Assembly: GCA_009937085.1 (NCBI GenBank)
Contig: JAACDD010000025.1
Span: 1 to 8,618, forward strand
Direction of reading: 5' to 3'
DNA length: 8,618 nt
Source of the DNA: Bacteroidota bacterium
GTDB lineage: Bacteria > Bacteroidota > Bacteroidia > Flavobacteriales > Flavobacteriaceae
This document shows positions 1 through 6,408 of the stretch, one piece after another. The translations under genes were made by a program, and so were the position numbers. Below the pieces are notes generated by a model. That model was not told the DNA's origin. It did no database searches and saw nothing but the letters and a program-made list of their open reading frames with translations. Every line of letters begins with the position of its first letter. The first letter of the stretch is position 1.

Positions 1-1706
1 GTTTGGGGCGAAACAGTACCGCATGCAGCACAAGCCGCAGCGTATTGTTCCATATACCCACAATAATGGCAACGCAATTCGTTACTCACTTGATGATACG
101 TAAGACTCACATCGCAGCTTGGACATTGCGGCACATGTGCGCACTGACTGCATTCTACAAATGAGGCATATCCACGCCTATTTTGAAATAACAATACCTG
201 TTTTTTCGCCAATAAGGTTTCTTCAATCGCTTGTGCAAGTGGTTGTGCTAAATGCCCCTTCATTTGCTTTTTTCGATAGGCTTCTGCCAAATCAACAAAA
301 TGGATTTCGGGCATTTGCGCATCTTGAAAACGTTCGGTTAGCGATACCAAACCGTACTTACCTGTAACGGCATGCCGATAGGTTTCTACACTTGGGGTAG
401 CTGTTCCTAACACTACTTTGGCTTGATGCATATGCGCCAAAACCATGGCAGCATCTCTGGCGTGATAACGCGGTGCTGCATCGTATTGTTTGTAAGAGGT
501 TTCGTGTGACTCGTCCACAATAATTAACCCCAACTGCTGAAAGGGTAATAAAACCGCTGAACGTGCTCCTAAAACCAATTTTGCATCAGGTCTACTCTCG
601 TTAATTTTACCCCAAGTTTCAGCGCGTTCCTGTGGGCTATATTTGGAGTGGTACACAACCAACTGTTGACCGAAAAAAGTATATAGACGCTGCATCAGTT
701 GCGTGGTCAAACTGATTTCAGGCACCAAAAACAACACTTGTTTTCCCAAGCGCAATTGATTGGCAATAAGCTGCATATACACTTCTGTTTTTCCCGAGCC
801 CGTAACGCCATGAAGCAACGTAATATCTTTTGTTTTCCAATGATTTTCAATAGAAATTTTGGCCTTTTCTTGTGGAGGCGACAACGGCAAAAGCGGACTG
901 TCAGGAGTCGTTTTAGCAGGTAAACGATCTACTACACGCGCTTGCTTTACCAAAACCTCCTGTTTTATTAGTGTTTTTAATGATGATGGGCTAACCGTTT
1001 CTAGTTTTGAAAATGCCGAAAAAACCACGGTATCTTTCTGTTGTAAAAAAGTGAGCAGTGTTTTGTATTGCTTTGGTTTAGTCGCTATCGATTCTAGTAA
1101 TTGCTTGAGTGCATCATCATTTTTTAGCCGTGGATGCAACACCACTTCTGTTTGAGTTTTGGGTCGATACTGCGCATAAACCTCCTCTTTTAAGACAGCG
1201 TATTTTGACTCGACCAATTCGTTTAAAACAGGAAAAGGGTTTTTGACACCAATAAGCTGCTGCACCTGAGACAAAGACACTGTGTTATTTGGCTGTACTT
1301 GCTGCAATAGTTTTATGGCGTTTTTGGATAGCGTTGGCAAAAGGCTTTCCCATTCATGAATGATAATTTCCGTTTCGCTTTCTAACAACATTACAGAAGG
1401 TAGTGCTGTACGAAAAACCAACCCCAATGGTGCCTGGTAGTAAGAGGCTATCCAGGCTAAAAAAGCAAGCTGAACTGACGAAAGCACGGGACTTGTATCA
1501 ATGATGCTATCTATTTGTTTTGGCTGATAGGCTTTTGGCGCAGCTTGATGCACCTTAAAAACGACCGCAGTATACATTTTCCGTTTGCCAAACGGAACTA
1601 CAACGCGCATACCAGGCTGAAGCACTTCAGCTTCGGCTGGTGTAATAACATAAGTAAAGGTCTCCTTTAGCGGTAAGGGAAGAACTACATCTAAAAAAAA
1701 CGACAT
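1..1706 (-). CDS. priA: Primosomal protein N' (replication restart helicase PriA), 3' end missing
   Basis: PriA is the 3'-to-5' DNA helicase that recognises abandoned replication forks and starts replisome reloading. The first 568 codons are visible; the gene runs off the left edge, and since the family is about 730-820 residues, roughly the last 250 are missing. Seen: an N-terminal fork-binding domain (about 1-105, with PFGKRKMYTAVV); Walker A GVTGSGKT at 300-307; a DEAH-type box reading DESH at 398-401; the aromatic-rich loop with PRYHARD at 412-418; GTATPS at 434-439; and four zinc-binding CxxC pairs (C519/C522, C528/C531, C546/C549, C559/C562) with spacing identical, as I recall it, to E. 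coli PriA. The start codon shares one base with the stop of the upstream membrane-protein gene (TAATG), so translation is probably coupled. Helicase lobe 2 and the C-terminal domain lie outside the window. Identity is certain; only the exact start is slightly open. Confidence 0.97.
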   Translation of the reverse strand, partial: MSFFLDVVLPLPLKETFTYVITPAEAEVLQPGMRVVVPFGKRKMYTAVVFKVHQAAPKAYQPKQIDSIIDTSPVLSSVQLAFLAWIASYYQAPLGLVFRTALPSVMLLESETEIIIHEWESLLPTLSKNAIKLLQQVQPNNTVSLSQVQQLIGVKNPFPVLNELVESKYAVLKEEVYAQYRPKTQTEVVLHPRLKNDDALKQLLESIATKPKQYKTLLTFLQQKDTVVFSAFSKLETVSPSSLKTLIKQEVLVKQARVVDRLPAKTTPDSPLLPLSPPQEKAKISIENHWKTKDITLLHGVTGSGKTEVYMQLIANQLRLGKQVLFLVPEISLTTQLMQRLYTFFGQQLVVYHSKYSPQERAETWGKINESRPDAKLVLGARSAVLLPFQQLGLIIVDESHETSYKQYDAAPRYHARDAAMVLAHMHQAKVVLGTATPSVETYRHAVTGKYGLVSLTERFQDAQMPEIHFVDLAEAYRKKQMKGHLAQPLAQAIEETLLAKKQVLLFQNRRGYASFVECSQCAHVPQCPSCDVSLTYHQVSNELRCHYCGYMEQYAAACAACGTVSPQ

Positions 1707-2578
1707 TAGCGAGACTGTTTTAGCTTAGCGACAGAAGCATTTAGTTCAAATCCCAACAACAAGACTATCGCGTTCAACCAAATATAAAGCATCAAAATAA
1801 GGATGGCACCAATAGAGCCATAGAGTTGGTTATATTGAGCAAAATTATCCAAGTAGACGCCAAAACCAAACGAGGTTAAGGCAAACAAAAAAGTAGTTAC
1901 TAAAGCACCTGCTGAAAAGAAGCTTGAAAAACCGCGATGTGTACCAAAATAGAAGAGGATAGAGCTAACCAAATATGCCATTCCAAAGAAAAAAAGTAAG
2001 CGTATCCACGGGTTTAATTCAAATCCAAAATCAAAAATTTGTGCTACTAAAAGCTCAAAAAACAGGTACCCCGCGATTGAAATAAGAAACAAAAGCCCCA
2101 ACAAAACACCTACCGCAACAGCATAAATATATTGTTTGATAAAATGCCTGCTTAGACTTACATGAATGGACTCGCCAAACCCCCCAAAAATGGCATTTAC
2201 ACCATTACCCATAAAAAAGATAGAAAGTAAAAAGGTGGATGAAACCAATCCACGACGTGGCTTAGACTGTATATCATATAACACACTGTTCAAAAATTCT
2301 TGTGCCTCTGTTGGTGCTACGGACAAAAAAAATGAGGAAAAGGTATCTTCAATATTGGCAACTGGAATAAATGGAATTAGGTTTAATACAAAAATCAAAA
2401 ACGGAAACAAGGCCATAAAAAAACTAAAGGCAATACTACTTGCCCTTGTGGTTAGCGTTCCTTTAATGATACCCAAAAAATAAAGCTCAGCAATTTCATA
2501 TAGCGAAATAGCGCCTGTATCGCCGAAGCGAATACGACGCATCCAGCCGGTAATATGCTGCATGACTTTTTCAACCAT
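1706..2578 (-). CDS. YihY/BrkB-family inner membrane protein
   Basis: A 290-residue polytopic membrane protein of the YihY/virulence factor BrkB family (once mislabelled ribonuclease BN). Its function is not firmly established; some relatives have been linked to ion or alkalinity tolerance. Seen: a short amphipathic N-terminus; the family-typical segment TTRASSIAFSFFMALFPF at 43-60; about six hydrophobic spans (roughly 49-71, 109-131, 151-175, 191-212, 222-243, 253-277); and the characteristic final block YGSIGAILILMLYIWLNA at 253-270 leading into GFELNA. Length fits the family. An in-frame stop lies just upstream of the chosen ATG, so the protein cannot extend further, although Met6 is an alternative start. 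It is the first gene of a minus-strand pair with priA (1-bp overlap), divergent from rlmH. The pairing with priA looks like shared transcription rather than shared function. Confidence 0.93.
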   Translation of the reverse strand: MVEKVMQHITGWMRRIRFGDTGAISLYEIAELYFLGIIKGTLTTRASSIAFSFFMALFPFLIFVLNLIPFIPVANIEDTFSSFFLSVAPTEAQEFLNSVLYDIQSKPRRGLVSSTFLLSIFFMGNGVNAIFGGFGESIHVSLSRHFIKQYIYAVAVGVLLGLLFLISIAGYLFFELLVAQIFDFGFELNPWIRLLFFFGMAYLVSSILFYFGTHRGFSSFFSAGALVTTFLFALTSFGFGVYLDNFAQYNQLYGSIGAILILMLYIWLNAIVLLLGFELNASVAKLKQSR

Positions 2579-2599
2579 TGCGCTAAGTTAACTATTAAA

Positions 2600-2613
2600 A
2601 TGGAGGCCTCCAT
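2600..2613. repeat. Perfect 14-bp palindrome in a divergent intergenic gap
   Basis: ATGGAGGCCTCCAT reads identically on both strands and sits almost in the middle of the 56-bp gap between the divergent membrane-protein gene and rlmH. It has no loop, so it fits a dimeric protein-binding site better than an RNA hairpin terminator. It lies about 10 bp upstream of the candidate rlmH -7 element, where a bound regulator could affect transcription in both directions. The palindrome is seen directly; an operator role is inference. Confidence 0.5.
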
Positions 2614-2622
2614 GAGAATTGA

Positions 2623-2630
2623 TACCTTCG
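2623..2630 (+). promoter_or_regulatory. Candidate Bacteroidota -7 element for rlmH
   Basis: TACCTTCG matches the Bacteroidota -7 consensus TAnnTTTG at all but one fixed position. It ends only 4 nt before the GTG start of rlmH, so transcription from it would give an mRNA with almost no leader. No TTG (-33 element) is present 17-23 bp upstream; the palindrome occupies that area. The call rests on a single element and is tentative. Confidence 0.35.
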
Positions 2631-2634
2631 CAAT

Positions 2635-3108
2635 GTGAAAATTCAAGTAATCTGTATGGGCAAAACCAATCACGTCGCATTGCGTGACTGGTTACCCGAA
2701 TATCAAAAACGCCTTTCGCACTACGTGAGGTTTGAATGGACGGAACTACCCGAACTTAAAAACACCAAAAACCTACGAGAAGCTACACAAAAAGAAGAGG
2801 AAGGAAAACGGGTGTTAAAACAACTAAATCCACAAGACACCTTAGTGCTGTTAGATGAAAAAGGGAGTCAACACAGTTCTAAAGGTTTTGCCGATTTTCT
2901 ACAAAAACGCATGAATGCTGGAACAAAAAATCTGGTTTTTATCATTGGCGGTCCTTATGGCTTTTCGGCAGAAGTGTATGCAAGAGCGCAGTACAAAATT
3001 TCACTTTCTACCATGACTTTTTCCCACCAAATGGTGCGTATTTTTGTGGCTGAACAACTCTATCGTGCCTTTTCTATTTTAAACAATGAACCCTATCACC
3101 ACGAATGA
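2635..3108 (+). CDS. rlmH: 23S rRNA (pseudouridine1915-N3)-methyltransferase RlmH
   Basis: RlmH is a SPOUT-class enzyme that uses S-adenosylmethionine to methylate N3 of pseudouridine 1915 in helix 69 of 23S rRNA, acting on assembled 70S ribosomes as a homodimer. The 157-residue length is typical. Seen: the N-terminal strand MKIQVICMGK; LLDEKG at 72-77; the cofactor-knot glycine motif IGGPYGFS at 104-111; and the conserved C-terminal block from about 122 (KISLSTMTFSHQMVR, EQLYRAFSI, ending NEPYHHE) that carries the trefoil knot and substrate site. The start is GTG, chosen because it begins exactly at the conserved family N-terminus. An out-of-frame ATG immediately followed by TGA overlaps it. 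rlmH and rdgB share an ATGA overlap, so they form an operon. Confidence 0.97.
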   Translation: MKIQVICMGKTNHVALRDWLPEYQKRLSHYVRFEWTELPELKNTKNLREATQKEEEGKRVLKQLNPQDTLVLLDEKGSQHSSKGFADFLQKRMNAGTKNLVFIIGGPYGFSAEVYARAQYKISLSTMTFSHQMVRIFVAEQLYRAFSILNNEPYHHE

Positions 3109-3683
3109 AAAAACTCATTTTCGCCACACATAATCAAAATAAAGTTCATGAAGTAAAGGCTGTTTTTGATGGCTTTTCAGTACAGAGTTTAGCCGATTTA
3201 GAATATAGTCAAGATATTGCTGAAACCGAAAACACCTTTGTTGGAAATGCATTACTAAAAGCAAGACATGTTTTTGAGGTATTTAAAACGCCTGTGTTTG
3301 CGGATGATAGTGGTTTGGAAGTTACTGCATTAAACGGAGCGCCTGGGATATATTCGGCGCGCTATGCCGGAGAAGAAAAAAGCCATGTAAAAAACAACAC
3401 TAAATTATTGGATGCATTGGTAAACGAATCGAATCGCATAGCACAGTTTAAGACGATAATTGCGTATAAAGACGCAACAACAGAAGTGACATTTGAGGGA
3501 ACTGTAAAAGGAGTTATTGCAAAACAACTAAGTGGTTCTGGTGGTTTTGGATATGATCCCATTTTTATCCCCGAAGGTTACGACAAAACTTTTGGTGAAC
3601 TTCCCAAAGAAATAAAACTACGTTTAAGCCACCGTAGTCGTGCTATTGCAAAACTGCATGCGTATTTAAATTCCATAACATAA
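3105..3683 (+). CDS. rdgB: dITP/XTP pyrophosphatase (RdgB/HAM1 family)
   Basis: This enzyme hydrolyses non-canonical purine nucleoside triphosphates (dITP, ITP, XTP) to monophosphate and pyrophosphate, keeping deaminated bases out of DNA and RNA. The 192-residue protein has every HAM1 hallmark: the N-terminal substrate-binding motif FATHNQNK (6-13); ETENTFVGNALLKAR (40-54) with the metal-binding glutamate region; ADDSGLEV (66-73), whose acidic pair includes the expected catalytic aspartate; NGAPGIYSARYAGE (77-90); SGGFGYDPIF (145-154), which binds the base; and SHRSRA (175-180). It starts inside the stop codon of rlmH (ATGA), indicating coupled translation. Conserved neighbours include purB two genes downstream, so this stretch is enriched in purine metabolism, though no shared regulation is visible. 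Confidence 0.97.
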   Translation: MKKLIFATHNQNKVHEVKAVFDGFSVQSLADLEYSQDIAETENTFVGNALLKARHVFEVFKTPVFADDSGLEVTALNGAPGIYSARYAGEEKSHVKNNTKLLDALVNESNRIAQFKTIIAYKDATTEVTFEGTVKGVIAKQLSGSGGFGYDPIFIPEGYDKTFGELPKEIKLRLSHRSRAIAKLHAYLNSIT

Positions 3684-3744
3684 TGTTAATTTTAGGGCAA
3701 AAGATTGCAGACAAAAACGGAATGCACGTAGTTTGTAGTATCAT

Positions 3745-4497
3745 ATGATGAAACGTTTTACGCTTTATTTTTTATTGTTGAGTTGTTCCGTGGTTTTCGG
3801 GCAAGAAGTTATTGGATTTGTGGAACGTGCCGCTGATGAAAAACCCATTTCAACAGTGCATATTATCAACCTAAATAAAGTTACCATGTCAATCACAGAC
3901 AAAGAAGGTAGGTTTGAAATAGACGCGGAAGTAAACGACACCTTATACCTTTCATATTTGGGCTATAAATCCATCAAAGTGCGTGTTTCTAACGATCTTA
4001 TTAAATATCCTAATACGCGTTTTCAACTTACTGAATTGGCGTTGGCCCTTGAAGAAGTTGTGGTTAGACCTTATCAACTTACTGGGTATTTAGATATTGA
4101 TGCGCGTAACGTTCCTATAAATCGAACCAGACGATATAACATTCCTGGTTTGCCATCTGGAGGCTACGAGGCGGGGAATCGAACCCCTGGTACCGCAATG
4201 CGTATTTTACAATCCGTTACCAATCCAGCTGATTTTCTATATAATATTTTTGGGCGTAAACCCAATCAATTGCGGAAGCTTAAAAAAGTTAGGGCAAATA
4301 ATGAACTTCGCGATTTGCTGGCAGTGAAATACGACCGCAAAACACTCGAAGAACTTCTACAAATAGGCCGTGTAGATATTGATGAGATTCTTCGGAAATG
4401 TAGCTTTTCGGATAGTTTTATAAAGGAAGCTAACGATCTCCAAATTCTGGAGGCCATCAGCGGATGTTATGAAGAATACAAGGTGCTTAATCGCTAG
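3745..4497 (+). CDS. Secreted carboxypeptidase-regulatory-like domain protein
   Basis: A 250-residue exported protein of unknown function. Seen: a signal peptide (1-19, likely cut at VFG|QE; a lipobox-like LLSC at 11-14 makes a lipoprotein a less likely alternative), then a carboxypeptidase-D regulatory-like beta-sandwich (about 22-105) with the typical pattern GFV...KPISTVHI...TDKEGRFEI...LYLSYLGYKS. LEEVVVRP at 102-109 resembles the segment joining this domain to the plug in SusC/TonB-dependent receptors, but no plug or beta-barrel follows. Instead there is a basic linker (YEAGNR, PADFLYNIFGRKP) and an alpha-helical C-terminus (about 174-248, KLKKVRANNELRDLLA ... DLQILEAISGCYEEYK). From memory this layout recurs as a flavobacterial family of its own. 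Two tandem ATGs (3745, 3748) make the first residue uncertain. It is 61 bp from rdgB; no convincing promoter was found in that gap, so read-through is likely. Confidence 0.85.
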   Translation: MMKRFTLYFLLLSCSVVFGQEVIGFVERAADEKPISTVHIINLNKVTMSITDKEGRFEIDAEVNDTLYLSYLGYKSIKVRVSNDLIKYPNTRFQLTELALALEEVVVRPYQLTGYLDIDARNVPINRTRRYNIPGLPSGGYEAGNRTPGTAMRILQSVTNPADFLYNIFGRKPNQLRKLKKVRANNELRDLLAVKYDRKTLEELLQIGRVDIDEILRKCSFSDSFIKEANDLQILEAISGCYEEYKVLNR

Positions 4498-4520
4498 AAA
4501 AGCGAAATTCTCTACCTTTG
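4487..4520 (+). promoter_or_regulatory. Probable purB promoter
   Basis: TACCTTTG at 4513-4520 is a perfect match to the Bacteroidota -7 element TAnnTTTG. It lies 14 nt before the purB ATG, giving a leader of only a few nucleotides. The best -33 candidate is TTA at 4487-4489 (23-bp spacing), one base off TTG and at the long end of the allowed range. It overlaps the end of the preceding gene, so purB may be transcribed both from here and by read-through. Confidence 0.6.
4491..4505 (+). other. Short inverted repeat across a stop codon, upstream of the purB -7 element
   Basis: TCGCT and AGCGA form a perfect 5-bp stem with a 5-nt loop (AGAAA). The element spans the TAG stop of the preceding gene and ends 7 bp before the purB -7 box. 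No T-run follows, so it is a poor intrinsic terminator; it could be an operator half-site pair or chance. Confidence 0.25.
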
Positions 4521-4534
4521 CATTTTGAAATCAT

Positions 4535-5878
4535 ATGCTACTAAACAAACTAAGTGCAATTTCACCTGTTGATGGTCGTTATCGTGCAAAAACCAAATCC
4601 TTAAGTCCCTATTTTTCTGAGTTTGGATTAATCCAATACCGCGTACGTATTGAAGTAGAATACTTTATTGCACTTTGCGAACTTCCATTGCCACAATTAG
4701 CCGATTTCCCAGCATCCCTTTTTGAGGAGCTACGTAGCGTTTATCGCCACTTTAATTTAGATCAAGCGCAGGCCATAAAAGACATTGAAAAGGAAACCAA
4801 TCACGACGTAAAAGCCGTTGAGTATTTCCTGAAACAAGTATTTGACGATCTAAATATTGGTGCGTATAAGGAGTTTATCCATTTTGGATTAACATCGCAA
4901 GACGTGAACAATACCGCGATTCCGCTTTCTATTAAAGAAGCAAATGAAAAGGTTTATTTAAAAGAATTGGATCAAGTATTAGATGCTTTAGACACGCTTA
5001 TTTCGCAATGTACTAATGTATCTATGTTGGCTCGGACGCACGGACAACCTGCATCTCCAACAAGGTTAGACAAGGAGCTTTCGGTTTTTAAAACGCGTAT
5101 TGAGGAGCAAATCACGTTATTAAAACAAGTTCCGATGGCTGCGAAATTTGGTGGTGCTACAGGGAACTACAATGCGCACGTTGTTGCTTATCCTAATATT
5201 GACTGGAAAGCTTTTGGAACCGCATTTGTAGAAAAAAACTTAGGTTTAAAGCACTCCTTTCCAACAACACAAATTGAACACTACGATCACTACGCCGCAT
5301 TTTGCGATGCTCAAAGACGTATCAATACCATACTGATTGATTTTACTCGTGATGTATGGACGTACATTTCCATGGATTACTTTAAGCAGCAAATTAAAGA
5401 AGGTGAAGTGGGCTCCTCAGCAATGCCACACAAAGTAAATCCTATTGATTTTGAAAATGCAGAAGGTAACTTAGGGATTGCCAATGCGTTACTATCGCAT
5501 CTGGCAGAAAAATTACCGATTTCTAGATTGCAGCGCGATCTAACCGACAGTACTGTACTGCGGAATGCAGGAATTCCGATGGCACATATACTTATCAGTT
5601 TTGCATCCTTAGCAAAAGGAATGGGTAAACTTTTGGTGAACAAGGAGAAAATCCAACACGACTTAGACCAGAATTGGGCGGTACTCGCCGAGGCGATTCA
5701 AACGATATTACGTCGCGAAGGTTATCCGAAACCCTACGAAGCACTTAAGGCGCTTACACGCACCAATACGCATATTGACGAAACTGCTATTCGTGCATTT
5801 ACAGAAACTCTTGATGTGTCAGATGCTATAAAAGCAGAATTACGTGCATTACGTCCCGAAAATTATACGGGAATTTAA
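4535..5878 (+). CDS. purB: Adenylosuccinate lyase
   Basis: PurB catalyses two fumarate-releasing eliminations in purine synthesis: SAICAR to AICAR, and adenylosuccinate to AMP. The 447-residue protein belongs to the fumarase/aspartase superfamily and, in length and motifs, to the E. coli-like PurB branch. Seen: the N-terminal ISPVDGRYR block (9-17); HFGLTSQDVN around 116-125; RTHGQPASPT with His169, the expected general-acid histidine; GGATGNYNAH near 206-215; and the superfamily signature GSSAMPHKVNPIDFENAEGN at 293-312, with the catalytic serine in the SS pair at 294-295 on the flexible loop. It should act as a cytosolic homotetramer. Its own -7 box lies 14 nt upstream. Its stop codon overlaps that of the convergent DUF4252 lipoprotein gene. 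No truncation or missing key residue was seen. Confidence 0.98.
   Translation: MLLNKLSAISPVDGRYRAKTKSLSPYFSEFGLIQYRVRIEVEYFIALCELPLPQLADFPASLFEELRSVYRHFNLDQAQAIKDIEKETNHDVKAVEYFLKQVFDDLNIGAYKEFIHFGLTSQDVNNTAIPLSIKEANEKVYLKELDQVLDALDTLISQCTNVSMLARTHGQPASPTRLDKELSVFKTRIEEQITLLKQVPMAAKFGGATGNYNAHVVAYPNIDWKAFGTAFVEKNLGLKHSFPTTQIEHYDHYAAFCDAQRRINTILIDFTRDVWTYISMDYFKQQIKEGEVGSSAMPHKVNPIDFENAEGNLGIANALLSHLAEKLPISRLQRDLTDSTVLRNAGIPMAHILISFASLAKGMGKLLVNKEKIQHDLDQNWAVLAEAIQTILRREGYPKPYEALKALTRTNTHIDETAIRAFTETLDVSDAIKAELRALRPENYTGI
5854..5872. terminator. Weak hairpin at the purB 3' end, possible bidirectional terminator
   Basis: TCCCG (5854-5858) and CGGGA (5868-5872) form a 5-bp stem with a 9-nt loop inside the last codons of purB, followed by AT-rich sequence but no clean T-run on either strand. 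It is the only hairpin seen at this convergent junction, which has no intergenic space. A terminator role is uncertain. Confidence 0.25.
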
Positions 5879-6408
5879 AACATATCGCTAATCATTTTTG
5901 CAGCGTTTTCCAGTCCATTTCCACGCTGAACGACATTTGCCAAAAGCATTGCTTTGTCCACTTGCATATCGCTTCCAATAAGGCGTGCCAGTACAAAACC
6001 GTCATCAGCAGCACCAAAAAATACTATTTCATCTGGGTGTTCTACTGTTCCTTCGAGAACGAGCTTTCCGGAATATTGTCGGTCGCTCATAACAAAAAGT
6101 GGCTCGAAGGTTTTTGCGTCAATAATGGAGCGTACAATGGCTAATTCTTCGGGGAATTGTTCGGCATTGGCTGTTGTTTTGCGAAACATCAACACATTTA
6201 ATTTTTGAAATGAACTAAGCGCTTCTTGTTCTTCTAGTGAGAGTGTGTTGCTATCAATATCCAAAATGGAGGTGGGAATATCAATGACCAGAAAACTGGG
6301 GTCTTCAGTCTTAGACACATAGTATTCTTGAATGCTTGGCGTGGCGGAGCAACCCACCAGCGCCAAAGCAAGGATATAAAACCAAAATTTAGTCATTTTC
6401 TTTTTCAT
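5875..6408 (-). CDS. DUF4252-family lipoprotein
   Basis: A 177-residue predicted lipoprotein of unknown function. Seen: a charged MKKKMTK start, a hydrophobic segment and a lipobox L-V-G-C with Cys20 as the lipidated residue. The next residues are SAT, with no acidic cluster, so the surface-export signal is absent and an inward-facing anchor in the envelope is more likely. The mature part shares its layout with the DUF4252 protein encoded just upstream: an early SFLVIDIP strand, a central LNVLMFRKTTA strand, and a late LVLEG...FVLARLIG region. The two are probably diverged paralogs. The start at 6408 overlaps the upstream gene by 20 bp; an alternative ATG (Met5, at 6396) would overlap by 8 bp and still give a good signal peptide. 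It is the last gene of the sigma-factor operon, and its TAA shares bases with the purB stop codon. Confidence 0.82.
   Translation of the reverse strand: MKKKMTKFWFYILALALVGCSATPSIQEYYVSKTEDPSFLVIDIPTSILDIDSNTLSLEEQEALSSFQKLNVLMFRKTTANAEQFPEELAIVRSIIDAKTFEPLFVMSDRQYSGKLVLEGTVEHPDEIVFFGAADDGFVLARLIGSDMQVDKAMLLANVVQRGNGLENAAKMISDMF

Noticed and set aside
119..1155. Plus-strand open frames of 74-98 codons
   Set aside because: They lie antisense to priA, whose minus-strand frame is intact with all helicase and zinc motifs. The encoded peptides have no recognisable features.
2452..2673. Minus-strand 73-codon frame overlapping the start of the YihY/BrkB gene and of rlmH
   Set aside because: It overlaps two confidently identified genes in other frames and crosses the divergent promoter gap; no domain or signal is visible.
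3684..3744. Possible promoter (TAGTTTG near 3729-3735) in front of the carboxypeptidase-regulatory-like gene
   Set aside because: It has one base too few between TA and TTTG and no properly spaced TTG, so read-through from rlmH/rdgB is the simpler explanation.
4173..4187. GGGG-AATCGAA-CCCC, which on the minus strand reads like a tRNA T-arm (GGGGTTCGATTCCCC)
   Set aside because: It lies inside the coding frame for YEAGNRTPG of a well-formed protein, and the flanking minus-strand sequence shows no anticodon arm, D-arm or matching acceptor stem. Chance resemblance; at most a decoy for tRNA or att-site searches.
5954..6208. Plus-strand open frames antisense to the DUF4252 lipoprotein gene
   Set aside because: The minus-strand frame has a clear lipoprotein signal and operon context; the plus-strand peptides show no features of a real protein.
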